Positions 52,895-62,327 of a stretch of 64,000 bases of DNA are shown in pieces. The stretch comes from QHXW01 sp963752965 (lineage in GTDB: Bacteria; Acidobacteriota; Terriglobia; Bryobacterales; Bryobacteraceae). Made by a program: the position numbers and the translations under genes. Where the stretch lies: contig CAVWAJ010000017.1 in the NCBI GenBank assembly GCA_963752965.1, positions 372,001 through 436,000 of the forward strand, given 5' to 3'. The notes beneath the pieces were generated by a model. That model saw nothing but the letters and a program-made list of their open reading frames with translations. It had not been told where the DNA came from and made no database searches. How positions within the stretch are numbered: the stretch's first letter is position 1; each line of letters opens with the position of its first letter.

Positions 52895-53850
52895 ACCGCC
52901 AGCTCTCGCAGCAGGAAATCGACGCCGTATTTGAAAATCTGGATCGCAAGCCCGACACAGCGGCTGGGGGAACCGGTCCCGCGCCGGCTCGCAAAGGCAT
53001 CCGGTTTGACTTCCGCCGCCTCGACCGCATTGCCAAGTCACAGCTCCGCGCCATTCACCTGCTGCACGATACCTTCGTGCGCAACCTCGGCTCCAGTCTC
53101 TCGGCGTACCTGCGCTCCTATTTGACCGTCAACCTGGTCAGTGTTGAGCAGCTCTCTTACGGCGAATTCCTGGAAGGCCTGCCATCCCCTACCTGCATCA
53201 CTTCCTTGAGTCTGGAACCCTACGAAGGCAACGCCGTCCTGGAACTGAATCCCTCCATCATCTTTCCCGTCCTCGAGATGCTGCTGGGCGGGAACGGCAA
53301 GAATCCGTCGGTTGTGCAGCGGGAAATCACCGAGATAGAACAGAACCTCCTCGATGGCTTGTTCCGCATCGTTCTGCACGACCTCACCGAGGCCTGGAAA
53401 GGCGTCACCTCGATCGATTTCAAGATCGAAAGCATGGAGAAGGAGCCGCAACTGCTCCAGGTTCTAGCGCCGAATGAGGCCGTGGTGGCCGTGGGCATCG
53501 AAGTCCGCACCGGCGATGCCACGGGCATGATGAACCTGGCCATGCCCGCCATCATCATCAAGATGATGCGCCAGAAGTTCGAACAGCAGTGGTCGGTGCG
53601 TAAAGCCGAGTCGAGCGAAGCCGAGCAGGAACGTATGCTCCGGTTTCTGGGCGACGCCTCGGTTGAAATCGACAGCCGGCTGGAGGGCGCCAGTTTCAGT
53701 GTCGAAGAGTTTCTCGGCCTCGTGGAGGGCGACCTGCTCCTATTCGACCATCCTCTCCACCGTCCGTTCGACGGCATCGTCAACGGTAAACTGAAGTTCA
53801 AGGGCCAAATCATCCGCGTGGGCAACAACAAGGCCCTCCGCATCAGCTGA
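52891..53850 (+). CDS. fliM: flagellar motor switch protein FliM
   Basis: 319 residues: CheY-P docking peptide LSQQEIDAVF at the N-terminus, a CheC-like middle domain (HDTFVRNLGSSLSAYLRS) and a C-terminal SpoA domain (LVEGDLLLFDHPLHRPFDGIVNGKLKFKG). A GTG start. The conserved docking peptide fits the CheY- and CheX-like genes nearby. Confidence 0.92.
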   Translation: MNRQLSQQEIDAVFENLDRKPDTAAGGTGPAPARKGIRFDFRRLDRIAKSQLRAIHLLHDTFVRNLGSSLSAYLRSYLTVNLVSVEQLSYGEFLEGLPSPTCITSLSLEPYEGNAVLELNPSIIFPVLEMLLGGNGKNPSVVQREITEIEQNLLDGLFRIVLHDLTEAWKGVTSIDFKIESMEKEPQLLQVLAPNEAVVAVGIEVRTGDATGMMNLAMPAIIIKMMRQKFEQQWSVRKAESSEAEQERMLRFLGDASVEIDSRLEGASFSVEEFLGLVEGDLLLFDHPLHRPFDGIVNGKLKFKGQIIRVGNNKALRIS

Positions 53851-53955
53851 TCCTATCCCGCGTGTTTAAGCGGTTCGGCCTCCGGCCCGCAGTTGTAGCC
53901 GCCGCTCCAAAAAAGCTACATTGGAATCCTGCAGGTTTTCTTTACATTTGGGTCG

Positions 53956-54702
53956 ATGGGTGTCGCGTTCGTGGCTACGGCGGCTGCCATCGCGGGCATC
54001 CTTCTCGGTATTTCCCTCAAGGGGGCCAGGCAAGGAACGCGTCTGATGGTGCCCTTCGCCGGTGGTCTGCTGATGGGCATCGCGCTCTTCGGCCTTCTGC
54101 CCGAGCTTACTGAGGAGCTTGGCCTGGCGCGCGGTCTGCTGCTCGTCGCGGCCGGTTATCTGACCCTGCGCGTCATCAACCGATACCTGTTTCCCGTGTG
54201 CCCTTCGTGCGCGCACGATCATGACCACAACGCCTGCACCACCACGTTGCACGGCTTCGCGGCGCCGCTCGTGATCGCCGCCGCCATCCATAGCACGCTC
54301 GATGGCTGGAGCATCGTGACGGCGCAAGCGGCGGCCCCGGCAGGTGTGCGCCTGGCTCTGCCCCTTGCGATGGTGTTGCACAAGATTCCGGAGGGCATCG
54401 CGTTGGGCGCTATCCTGCGCGCTGCTGTGGCCTCGCGCTGGCCGGCTTTCTTCTGGTGCGTGTTGTGCGAGGGTTGCACGCTCCTCGGGGGCGCCGCGGG
54501 ACTCGGCCTCGCCCCGGTCCTGGGCCAAGCCTGGATCGGCTATCCCCTGGGCATTGCCGGCGGCACGTTCTTCTATCTCGGATTCCACGCTGTCCACGGC
54601 GAATGGAAGCTTCGCGGCGCCATTCCCGCTTTCGTTCCCGCGCTCACCGGTGCCGCCGGCGCCGCCGCCTTGCAGCGCGGGGCCGATGTGTTCCTGCGCT
54701 AG
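53956..54702 (+). CDS. ZIP family divalent metal transporter
   Basis: 248 residues, about eight helices. Metal-site motifs are IHSTLDGW (His112, Asp116) in TM4 and LHKIPEG (His142, Glu146) in TM5. A His/Cys loop CPSCAHDHDHNAC lies between TM3 and TM4. Probably imports Zn2+ or Fe2+, or exports Zn2+ as in some relatives. TTGGAA, 16 bases, TACATT, then 7 bases to the ATG: apparently leaderless. Confidence 0.85.
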   Translation: MGVAFVATAAAIAGILLGISLKGARQGTRLMVPFAGGLLMGIALFGLLPELTEELGLARGLLLVAAGYLTLRVINRYLFPVCPSCAHDHDHNACTTTLHGFAAPLVIAAAIHSTLDGWSIVTAQAAAPAGVRLALPLAMVLHKIPEGIALGAILRAAVASRWPAFFWCVLCEGCTLLGGAAGLGLAPVLGQAWIGYPLGIAGGTFFYLGFHAVHGEWKLRGAIPAFVPALTGAAGAAALQRGADVFLR

Positions 54703-54737
54703 CCCCCACACTTAGTACCCTCCCCATTCAAAAACCA

Positions 54738-54766
54738 TTGACATCGGCGCGAGCCAGGCCTACACT
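54738..54766 (+). promoter_or_regulatory. strong sigma70-type promoter of padR-permease
   Basis: TTGACA (54738-54743), exactly 17 bases, TACACT (54761-54766). It ends 17 bases before the PadR ATG and is the best -35/-10 pair in the window. The PadR product may bind here. Confidence 0.75.
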
Positions 54767-54783
54767 TCCTCCATAGATAAACT

Positions 54784-55125
54784 ATGGGAATACGAGATTC
54801 TCGCCGGACCGAGATCCCGCCCGGGACGCTCGACATGCTGATCCTGAAGTCGCTTTCGCGAGGGCCGATGCATGGCTATGGGATCGCGGAGCACATTCAC
54901 CAAATGTCGGAGGACGTTCTGGAGGTGGAAGAAGGCTCGCTCTATCCGGCGTTGCAGCGCCTGCTGATTCAAGGTTGGGTTTCGGCGGAGTGGGGCCAGT
55001 CGGAGAACAACAGGCGGGCGCGGTTCTACCGGATGACCGCGGCAGGCCGCAAGCAACTGGAGCGTGAGCTTTCGGAGTTCCACCGCGTCATTCGCGCGAT
55101 CTCGCGAGTCATACAAACTGCATAG
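54784..55125 (+). CDS. PadR family transcriptional regulator
   Basis: 113 residues: winged helix with the PadR blocks GTLDMLILKSLSRGPMHGYGIA, VEEGSLYPALQRL and RARFYRMTAAGRKQLERE. No effector domain. Ten bases before a permease gene; in Acidobacteriota such PadR genes usually precede and control these orphan permeases (inference by analogy). Confidence 0.9.
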   Translation: MGIRDSRRTEIPPGTLDMLILKSLSRGPMHGYGIAEHIHQMSEDVLEVEEGSLYPALQRLLIQGWVSAEWGQSENNRRARFYRMTAAGRKQLERELSEFHRVIRAISRVIQTA

Positions 55126-55135
55126 GAGAGATGAT

Positions 55136-57775
55136 ATGCCGCGGCTATCGCGAAAGCTGATGTTTCTGTTCCAGCGCCGCAGGTTTGATCGCGAACTCGC
55201 GGAAGAGATGCAGCATCATCTGGACCTGAAGGCGCAAGCCGGCGGCGGGACCGAGGAAGCGCGCTTCGCGGCGCAGCGCCAATTCGGGAACGCTCTGTTG
55301 TTGCACGAAACGAGCCGCGATCTTTGGACTTGGGTGTGGCTGGAAACGCTCGTGCAGGATGTGCGCTACGGTGCGCGCATGTTGCGCAAGAATCCGGGGT
55401 TCGCGTCCGTCGCGGTGCTGACGCTGGCGTTGGGGATTGCTGTGAACACGACGATCTTCAGCGTGATCAGCGGCTGGCTGCTGAAGCCGCCACCGGTACC
55501 GGATCCGGATCGCGTAGTCATGGTGGTCTCGACCAACGCGGCGAGGGCGCTCGATCGGGAGCAGGTATCGGCAGTGGATTTTCGAATGTGGCGCGCGGAG
55601 AGCCATGCCTTCACGGATCTGGCGGCGGCCGCTCCTGACGCGGATTTCAATTTGACGGGCGGCGGGGAGCCGGAGCATTTGGATGGGATGCGCGTGTCGG
55701 CCGGCTATTTCGACGTGTTGCGCGTGCGGCCGATGCTGGGCCGCGGGTTTCTGCCCGGAGAGGAGCAGGCGGGTCGCGATCACGTCGCAGTACTGAGCTA
55801 CGGTCTTTGGCAGCGGCGCTTTGCGGCCGATCGAAACGTGATCGGAAAAACGGTGACGCTCAATGGCGAGAAGTATGTGGTCGCGGGTGTGATGCCGGCG
55901 GAGTTTCGCCTGACCACATTTCACGCGCAGATGTGGACGCCGCTGGTGTTGCATGCCACGGAGTTGACTCCGAAGGCGCGCGACGAGCGCTCCCTTGTGA
56001 TGTACGGCCGGCTGAAATCCGGCATCGGAATCGAGCAGGCGCGCGCGGAGATGGCGGCGCTGGCGGTTCGTTCGGAGCGGAGCTATCCGGCCTCGGAAAA
56101 GGGCTGGGGCGCGAACGTGATGACACTTCAGGAGTACACGATTGAGAGAATGCACATCCGGGCGGGCCTGTCCATTCTCATGGCGGCAGTAGTGATGGTT
56201 CTGCTGATCGCCTGCGCGAACATCGCGAACCTGTTACTGGCGCGAGGCGCCGCCCGCGAGCAGGAAATCGCGGTTCGCATCGCGATGGGCGCGGGGCGCA
56301 TGCGTGTGACGCGGCAGTTGCTGGTGGAGAGCCTGTTGATTGCTGCTCTGGGTGGCGGCGCCGGATTGCTTCTGGCGTTCTGGGCGGTAAACGTGCTGCG
56401 CGGTATGCTCACCTTCAACCCGTACGTAGCCTCTTTGTCGGCTGATGTGGCCATGGATTACCGCGTGCTGATGTTCACGTGTCTCGCCTCAGTTGGGGCG
56501 GCGCTCCTGTTTGGTCTGGTGCCGGCGATTCGTGTTTCGGCGAGCGATCCGCAGAACACGCTGCGGCAGGGCGGAAGGACGGGCAACCTCCGGCGCGGCT
56601 GGGGACGCAACATCCTGGTGGGTGCACAAATTGCGCTGGCCATGCTACTGGCGATCGGTGCCAGCCTGATGGTTCAAGCTACGGCGGAGGAAATGGGCGG
56701 GGACTACGGCTATGATTCTGGGCGGGTGGCGGTGGTGGAACTTTCGCTGAGTGGTCCACGCTATCAGGACGCGTCGCGCCGGGCCGCGTTCGCCGGCGAC
56801 GTATTGGAGAAGCTCCGGGCAGTGCCGGGCGTGGAGGCAGCCGCAGCGGCCGACGGAATTCCGTTTGATTCCGGGACGCCCACTTTCCAAGTCCAGGGAC
56901 AACCAACGTTGCCGACTGCGGACCGGCCGAAGGCTCGCTACTTCGGCGTGACTCCGGATTATTTTCACGTCCTTGGCGTGGCGCTCATGCAGGGACGCAA
57001 CTTCACTGCGTCTGACGCGGGCAACGCGCCTCCGGTGGCCATCGTCAACCGGCCTTTTGTCCAGCGCTATTTTGCCGGGCAGCAGCCCATCGGCCGGTAT
57101 ATCAGTGTGGACAGCGATGAGGATGGCCCGCCGGTGTGGCGCGAGATTGTGGGAATCGTTCCGGACATCCGCGCTTCGTTTGGCTCGAAGGAGGAAGACC
57201 CGCAGATGTACGTGCCGTACCTTCAGGCTCCCGCGGCCGGTGTGAAATGCCTGGTGCGGGCGGCGGGAGATGCGAATGCGCTCGGGCCTGCGCTGCGGCG
57301 CGCCGTATGGTCGGTGGATGCGGACCAGCCCATCGGCGAGGTGGCCACGATTGCAATGCAGGTGAGTCACATGGATGCGGGAGACCGCATAGCCGACGGG
57401 CTGCTGACCCTGTTCGGAGCCATGGCCGTGGTGCTGGCAGCGGTGGGGATTTACGGTGTGATCGCGTATACAGTCGCCGAGCGCACGCACGAAATCGGCA
57501 TCCGAATGGCGCTCGGTGCGCGGCGGAGCAATGTGCTCGTGATGATAGTCAGCCGAGGCATGTTGCTGGCGATGGTGAGCGCGGGAATTGGGCTGGCAGC
57601 GGCGTCCGCTTTGCCCGGCCTGTTTGCATCGATGTTCACGGGTTGGAGAGTGCACCCAGCAGTGATCTTCACAACTGTTCCGCTAGTGCTGTTGACCGCG
57701 GTGCTGGTGGCGATCAGCATTCCGGCATGGCGCGCGGCGCGCGTCCATCCCATGGAGGCGCTGCGATATGAATGA
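55136..57775 (+). CDS. MacB/FtsX-type ABC transporter permease, acidobacterial orphan (ADOP) type
   Basis: 879 residues. An N-terminal helical cap (FDRELAEEMQHHLDLKAQA) precedes two MacB-periplasmic-domain plus FtsX modules: TM near FASVAVLTLALGIAVNTTIFSV, three TMs around 340-470, a second core domain and the C-terminal TM triplet (RTHEIGIRMALGARRSNVL). No ATPase gene adjoins. ATG 55136 follows GGAGAG. Probably transmits mechanical force or exports small molecules together with an unlinked ATPase. Confidence 0.88.
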   Translation: MPRLSRKLMFLFQRRRFDRELAEEMQHHLDLKAQAGGGTEEARFAAQRQFGNALLLHETSRDLWTWVWLETLVQDVRYGARMLRKNPGFASVAVLTLALGIAVNTTIFSVISGWLLKPPPVPDPDRVVMVVSTNAARALDREQVSAVDFRMWRAESHAFTDLAAAAPDADFNLTGGGEPEHLDGMRVSAGYFDVLRVRPMLGRGFLPGEEQAGRDHVAVLSYGLWQRRFAADRNVIGKTVTLNGEKYVVAGVMPAEFRLTTFHAQMWTPLVLHATELTPKARDERSLVMYGRLKSGIGIEQARAEMAALAVRSERSYPASEKGWGANVMTLQEYTIERMHIRAGLSILMAAVVMVLLIACANIANLLLARGAAREQEIAVRIAMGAGRMRVTRQLLVESLLIAALGGGAGLLLAFWAVNVLRGMLTFNPYVASLSADVAMDYRVLMFTCLASVGAALLFGLVPAIRVSASDPQNTLRQGGRTGNLRRGWGRNILVGAQIALAMLLAIGASLMVQATAEEMGGDYGYDSGRVAVVELSLSGPRYQDASRRAAFAGDVLEKLRAVPGVEAAAAADGIPFDSGTPTFQVQGQPTLPTADRPKARYFGVTPDYFHVLGVALMQGRNFTASDAGNAPPVAIVNRPFVQRYFAGQQPIGRYISVDSDEDGPPVWREIVGIVPDIRASFGSKEEDPQMYVPYLQAPAAGVKCLVRAAGDANALGPALRRAVWSVDADQPIGEVATIAMQVSHMDAGDRIADGLLTLFGAMAVVLAAVGIYGVIAYTVAERTHEIGIRMALGARRSNVLVMIVSRGMLLAMVSAGIGLAAASALPGLFASMFTGWRVHPAVIFTTVPLVLLTAVLVAISIPAWRAARVHPMEALRYE

Positions 57776-57785
57776 GCCACGGCGA

Positions 57786-59285
57786 TTACGCCACAGCTAG
57801 TTTCCCGGCGGCGATCAACGCCGCGACATCCGCCACGTCCTGCTCCATGGCACGATCGCGTGAGAGAAAATCCGACACCTGGCGAGTGGCGTTATGCACG
57901 CGCCGGTTCCGCGCGCCCAGTTTGTCGGTAGCGCCGCGGAGATCGACGGCCTGCGCGGCGGCCAGCAGCACCATCGCCGTCTCATTGCGCAGGCACTCGA
58001 GCGCGTCTAGCGCGGTGACTGCGGCGTGCATCCCGAGGCTCACCACATCTTCGTTGTAGCCTTCGGTGGGTAGCGAGTGAATCGAACTCGGCCCGGCGAT
58101 CTGGCGCACGGCGCAGGCAAGGCTGGTCACGCTCAATTGCATTCCCTTGAATCCTGAGTTGACGCCTGGCTCGGGCACCAAACTAGCTGGCAGGCCGTTG
58201 TTAAACTTGTCATCGACCAGCACCGCCATCAGCGCGTTCGCCCAATTTGCCATCACCGCGAAATCGATCTTCCACGTATCCAGCAGACGCGCGATGTGGC
58301 CGCCGTAGAAGTTGCCGGCACGGTAGAGCGCGCCCGTCTCGGGATCGACCAGCGGGTTATCGTTGGCCGAGTTGATCTCGCGTTCGAGAAGTGGCCGCGC
58401 CGTGTCCAGTCCCTCCCAAACCGGCCCGAGACCTTGCGGCGGGCAGCGCAGCGAATAGCAGCTCTGGCGCGCGGAATCACCGGCCGTCTTGCTGCCGGCG
58501 AGATGCTCGCGGATATGCTCGGCTACGGCAATCTGGCCCGGGTGTCCCTTCGCCTCCTGCACCCACGCGGCGAACGGTTCGCTCCCGGCCTCGAGTGCCT
58601 CGATCGACAACGCGATAGCCGCGAGCAGCGCACGCAGCACGCGCCAGGCGTCCACCCACACCAGCGCGGCGACGGCCGTCATCATGGTGGTGCCGTTGAG
58701 CAGCGCGAGTCCTTCCTTGTGTGCGAAGCGGATCGGCTCGAGATCGGCCAGCTTGAGTGCTTCGAGAGCCGCCATGGGACGCCCTCGATATTCCACTCCA
58801 CCCATCCCGACGAGCACGCGCGCCATGTAAGCCGACGGCATCAGATCGCCACTTGCTCCAACCGAGCCGTAGCGCGGCACCACCGGTGTGATCCCACGAT
58901 TCAGCAACGCCAGCAAGGCCTCTACCAGCTCGATGCGTACCGCCGATGCGCCCGTCGCAAACGTCGCCACGCGCAACAGCATGGCCGCGCGCACCACGTC
59001 CGAGGGCAGCGGCTGCCCGGTGGCGCAGGAAAGATGGCGCATGAGGTTGTACTGCAACAGCTCCGATTGATCCGGCGTGAGTGAGAACTTGATGTTGCCG
59101 CCGACGCCCGTATTGACCCCGTAAATGCTCGCGCCGCGCTCGATCTGCTCTTCGAGCGCTTCGCGTCCTTTGCGGATGCGCCCGCGCGTGCCGGCATCCA
59201 GTTCGACGGTCCTCGCGAACCGTGCCGTTTGTTCCACGTCTTCGATAACGAGCGGCCGCAGGCCGACAAGCAACGGTTCAGGCAT
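57786..59285 (-). CDS. aromatic amino acid ammonia-lyase (His/Tyr/Phe type)
   Basis: 499-residue MIO enzyme. The prosthetic group forms from Ala144-Ser145-Gly146 in GSVGASGDLMP; catalytic Tyr55 is in SIYGVNTGVG. The substrate-selectivity pair is His84-Leu85 (LMRHLSCATG), as in bacterial tyrosine ammonia-lyases; histidine lyases carry Ser-His there. No other hut genes are nearby. Could be a tyrosine lyase or an aminomutase. ATG 59285 is chosen by the preceding AAGGAG region and family length. Confidence 0.82.
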   Translation of the reverse strand: MPEPLLVGLRPLVIEDVEQTARFARTVELDAGTRGRIRKGREALEEQIERGASIYGVNTGVGGNIKFSLTPDQSELLQYNLMRHLSCATGQPLPSDVVRAAMLLRVATFATGASAVRIELVEALLALLNRGITPVVPRYGSVGASGDLMPSAYMARVLVGMGGVEYRGRPMAALEALKLADLEPIRFAHKEGLALLNGTTMMTAVAALVWVDAWRVLRALLAAIALSIEALEAGSEPFAAWVQEAKGHPGQIAVAEHIREHLAGSKTAGDSARQSCYSLRCPPQGLGPVWEGLDTARPLLEREINSANDNPLVDPETGALYRAGNFYGGHIARLLDTWKIDFAVMANWANALMAVLVDDKFNNGLPASLVPEPGVNSGFKGMQLSVTSLACAVRQIAGPSSIHSLPTEGYNEDVVSLGMHAAVTALDALECLRNETAMVLLAAAQAVDLRGATDKLGARNRRVHNATRQVSDFLSRDRAMEQDVADVAALIAAGKLAVA

Positions 59286-59335
59286 ACCGCTCTTTTTAGC
59301 ACTCCTTCGCAGGCGCGGCAATGCGCCGTGAACCA

Positions 59336-60169
59336 TTACTCGATCGTGAAGTCGCCTTTCGCCTCGCAGGTCTGGTTGCCGGTGTGGTCGCGGGCCGTGA
59401 GCACGATGGTGTATTGGCCCGGGCGAATCTTGCTCTGCAAGCTCAGGTTCATCGAGCCCGGCACGTACGCTTTGGGATAAAACGAGGAGCTCTTCTCTTC
59501 CGCGGCCTTCTCTTGCGTGTAGAGCACCTTGCCTCCGGGCGCGAGAACCGAAATGCCGTAGTCCACGTCCACGCTGTTGCCCGCGCCGAATTTGTAGCCG
59601 ATGATGTCGAATCGTGCCCAGAGCGTGTCGCCCGGCTTGTAGGCAGCCACGGTGAGAGGGTCGCGATCCTCCTCGCCGCGGTAGAAGTGCAGATTGCGGA
59701 TGACCAGCGTATCGCTCGGCGCCACATCCCGGCCGCGCACTTCGAGCGGAAAATCCTGGGATACCGTCGCGCCGTTTGCCAGGTCGTCGGTCACTTGCAG
59801 CGCTATCTTGTAAGCGCCCGAAGGCGCCAGCGGCGGCAGCAACAGTTGCTGGCGCACCACCGGCTTCCAGTTCTTGTCTTCTGGCGCGAGCGTGGCGTCC
59901 ACCTGGCCTGTCACGGTTTCCATCAGCCGCACGCCCTTCGGGTCGAACGCGTCCATCTTGTATGACAGGTGGATCTTCTCGTCCGATACTTTAAAGCCGT
60001 TGATCTGAAATTTCAGGAACAGGAACTGCCCCGGAACGAAGGTGAAGGTAGCGGGAACGGCGGGACCGTCCTCCATGTCGCTGATCGAGGGCCTGAGAAT
60101 GGCGAGCGGCGCTGTCGCCGGGTACGCCACCGACGCAAGCGTGAACAGCACGGCGAACCGGGTGCGCAT
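59336..60169 (-). CDS. secreted protein of two homologous beta-sandwich repeats, unknown function
   Basis: 277 residues: a signal peptide (FAVLFTLASVAYPATA), then two repeats (about 46-145 and 179-276). Each has PG-x3-L-x3-F-x-I-x-G-[FY]-K at its start and P-[SG]-[AQ]-Y-x-I-x-L ... D near its end. This looks like duplicated Ig-like domains. No family recognised. Lies between the ammonia-lyase and the sigma/anti-sigma group on the same strand. Confidence 0.65.
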   Translation of the reverse strand: MRTRFAVLFTLASVAYPATAPLAILRPSISDMEDGPAVPATFTFVPGQFLFLKFQINGFKVSDEKIHLSYKMDAFDPKGVRLMETVTGQVDATLAPEDKNWKPVVRQQLLLPPLAPSGAYKIALQVTDDLANGATVSQDFPLEVRGRDVAPSDTLVIRNLHFYRGEEDRDPLTVAAYKPGDTLWARFDIIGYKFGAGNSVDVDYGISVLAPGGKVLYTQEKAAEEKSSSFYPKAYVPGSMNLSLQSKIRPGQYTIVLTARDHTGNQTCEAKGDFTIE

Positions 60170-60188
60170 AACGGCCTCCCGCCTTATT

Positions 60189-60551
60189 CTACTTGGCGTC
60201 GGGTTCGTTCAGCAGGCGGTCGAACTTGCGCTTTTGCTCTTCGTTGAGAATCTTGTAAATGCTGCCCTTGCCGTTCGACAGCACGGCCTGATAGTAGTGG
60301 GCGAAATCGTCGAGCAGCGTTTTCAGTTGTTCGGTCTGGGCGGGGGTCAAATCCAGTTCCTTCTGCAACCTGCTGATCGAAATCTCCTTGCCCGGCTGCG
60401 TCCAGAACGCCGCGCGATGCAGACCCTTGTGTACGCCGAAGTTCATGGCTACCGCGCCAACGACCGCGCCCGAGAGGAACACGAGCACAATGGTGGCCGC
60501 GAAAGCGGCCCGCGGACTGTGGAGGGACCGGGACACAGCGTAAGTATCCAT
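60189..60551 (-). CDS. membrane-anchored Spy/LTXXQ-like periplasmic protein
   Basis: 120 residues: an N-terminal transmembrane segment (FAATIVLVFLSGAVVGAVAM), then a helical domain with LDLTPAQTEQLKTLLDDF and ILNEEQKRKFDRLL, recalling the LTXXQ helices of Spy/CpxP chaperones. Starts 5 bases after the anti-sigma factor, so it belongs to an envelope-stress-type group. Confidence 0.6.
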   Translation of the reverse strand: MDTYAVSRSLHSPRAAFAATIVLVFLSGAVVGAVAMNFGVHKGLHRAAFWTQPGKEISISRLQKELDLTPAQTEQLKTLLDDFAHYYQAVLSNGKGSIYKILNEEQKRKFDRLLNEPDAK

Positions 60552-60555
60552 CGGA

Positions 60556-60993
60556 CTACGGCTCGTAGGAGGCCAGCGTGGCGAGCATCACGTCCGGATC
60601 GCCCGCCGGGGCCTGCTGCGACATAATCACTTCGGGACGCGCCGGTCCAGCCGAGTATTCCGTTTCGCGGGTAATCAAGTAGCTGCCCAAAACCGCCAGC
60701 GTCATCACGGAAGCAAACGCCACGCGCTTCCCGAACGCGGGGTCCAGCAGGCAGAGGCCCCAGATCGAGCGCGGACGCTCCGCCTCCATTCGTTGGGCCA
60801 TGCGGGCATAGAACCCGGGCGCGGGCGCGATTTCTTCGGGAGTTCGCAGCGCCACCAAGGCGCTCGAAATCTCCTGCATCTCGCGAAGTTCAGCCCGGCA
60901 TCCTTGGCAGGACTCCAGATGGGCCGTGAATTCCCGTGAACCCGGCGCACCGGCGAGGTACGCTTCGAGCCGATCCACAATCACCTGATGCAT
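60556..60993 (-). CDS. anti-sigma factor with zinc-finger-like N-terminus
   Basis: 145 residues: a ZAS-type motif (HLESCQGCRAEL) near residue 25, a cytoplasmic helix and one transmembrane segment (VAFASVMTLAVLGSYLI), with a short periplasmic tail. It lies 70 bases after the ECF sigma gene and should hold that factor at the membrane. Confidence 0.78.
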   Translation of the reverse strand: MHQVIVDRLEAYLAGAPGSREFTAHLESCQGCRAELREMQEISSALVALRTPEEIAPAPGFYARMAQRMEAERPRSIWGLCLLDPAFGKRVAFASVMTLAVLGSYLITRETEYSAGPARPEVIMSQQAPAGDPDVMLATLASYEP

Positions 60994-61063
60994 ATGTCTC
61001 TTCCCTTAAAAGTGAAACATCAGCCTTCGCTGATCCTGAGCGGATCTTCGCCCGCTTCAGGAG

Positions 61064-61663
61064 TTATGCTACTACCAAACCAGGGGCACGATCCAGACGC
61101 TGCGCCGCCTTCACCAGTTTCTGGCGCGCGCGGAACAACTTCACCTTAATGGTGTTCTCGTTCATCCCCGTTATTTCCGCCAGCTCTTCCACCGAGCGCC
61201 CCTCCACTTCTTTCAGCATCAGAAGCGTACGCTCTTCTTCGGAAACCCTCGTCAACAGCTTCACCACGTAATCACGCCGCGCCAGGTCCTGATCCACCGG
61301 AACCTGCCGGTCCACCGCCGGCTCCGTGTTTTCCACCCGCCGGACCTCGTCCTCGCTCAGGTCGCTCTCATAAACCAGTTTGCGCACCTTCTTTTTCCGC
61401 AAATAGTCGAAGCACTCGTTCACCGTAATTTTGTAGATCCAGGTGATCAAAGAACTGCGGAAATCGAAATTCCGAAGGGAGAAAAACACCTTGGCAAACA
61501 CCTGTTGGGCGATGTCCTCGACGTCGTTGCGCTGCCGGACGATCCCGTGAATGATGGAAAAGACTTTAGATTGATAGCGTTCCACGATTTCGCGAAACGC
61601 AGCTTCGTCGCCCTTCTGCGCCCGGCGCACCATCGCGCCTTCCTGGCTGTTCTCGTAATCCAC
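61064..61663 (-). CDS. ECF-type RNA polymerase sigma factor
   Basis: 199 residues: region 2 (FREIVERYQSKVFSIIHGIV, VEDIAQQVFAKVF, LITWIYKITVNECFDYLRKKK) and region 4 (LLMLKEVEGRSVEELAEITGMNENTIKVKLFRAR). GTG 61663 has AGGA five bases upstream and gives the common DYENSQE start; the open frame extends to 61741. Followed by its anti-sigma factor. Confidence 0.9.
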   Translation of the reverse strand: MDYENSQEGAMVRRAQKGDEAAFREIVERYQSKVFSIIHGIVRQRNDVEDIAQQVFAKVFFSLRNFDFRSSLITWIYKITVNECFDYLRKKKVRKLVYESDLSEDEVRRVENTEPAVDRQVPVDQDLARRDYVVKLLTRVSEEERTLLMLKEVEGRSVEELAEITGMNENTIKVKLFRARQKLVKAAQRLDRAPGLVVA

Positions 61664-61904
61664 TTTCGTCCTGACCGCTACCCGGTTACCGAACGCCGGA
61701 AGGGGGAGAGCGCCAATGGCAGTGCCCATACACCGCTGCATACGCGCCCCGACTTCGGGCGGTTACATGTATCCTATTACTGCTGTCACCTTGCTTAACC
61801 CGTTTGGATCGTAGCAAATTCCCTTGCAACTTTAGGCCCGCCAAGCCATCCAAAGGGTAGCGAACGCTACACGAACCAGCCGGTTCCCGGAATCTGTGGT
61901 CCGT

Positions 61905-61934
61905 TTGACTCGATGTTGTGTTAGTTTTTATAAT
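61905..61934 (+). promoter_or_regulatory. sigma70-type promoter of the A-type Fe-S carrier gene
   Basis: TTGACT (61905-61910), 18-base spacer, TATAAT (61929-61934). The ATG follows 30 bases later, after an AAAGGGGG ribosome-binding site. Confidence 0.7.
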
Positions 61935-61964
61935 CGTAACGAACTAAAGGGGGTTTCTCCAACA

Positions 61965-62288
61965 ATGGTCCAATTGACCGAAAACGCCGTAACCAAGGTA
62001 AAAGAGATCCTGTCGTCCCAGGACCCCAAGCCCGCCGGGCTGCGCATAGCGGTCGTTGGCGGCGGTTGCTCCGGGTTCAGCTATTCGATGGCTTTCGAGA
62101 ACACGCCGAACATGCTCGACAAGACCTACACCTATGACGGTCTGAAGGTGTTTGTCGACCAGGCCAGCATGCTGTACCTCGATGGCGCTCAAGTCGACTA
62201 CGTGGAGACCCTGGAAGGCTCCGGCTTCAAGTTCTCGAATCCGAACGTTAAATCGACCTGCGGCTGCGGCAGTTCCTTCAACGCGTAA
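61965..62288 (+). CDS. A-type iron-sulfur carrier (IscA/ErpA family)
   Basis: 107 residues with the three conserved cysteines: one in VVGGGCSGFSYSM and two in STCGCGSSF near the C-terminus. Delivers or binds [Fe-S] clusters. Normal length; the start follows AAAGGGGG. No isc or suf genes adjoin. Confidence 0.92.
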   Translation: MVQLTENAVTKVKEILSSQDPKPAGLRIAVVGGGCSGFSYSMAFENTPNMLDKTYTYDGLKVFVDQASMLYLDGAQVDYVETLEGSGFKFSNPNVKSTCGCGSSFNA

Positions 62289-62327
62289 AGCGGCCCGGCT
62301 TCTGCAATCGGTTTGCGCGCTGCCCCA

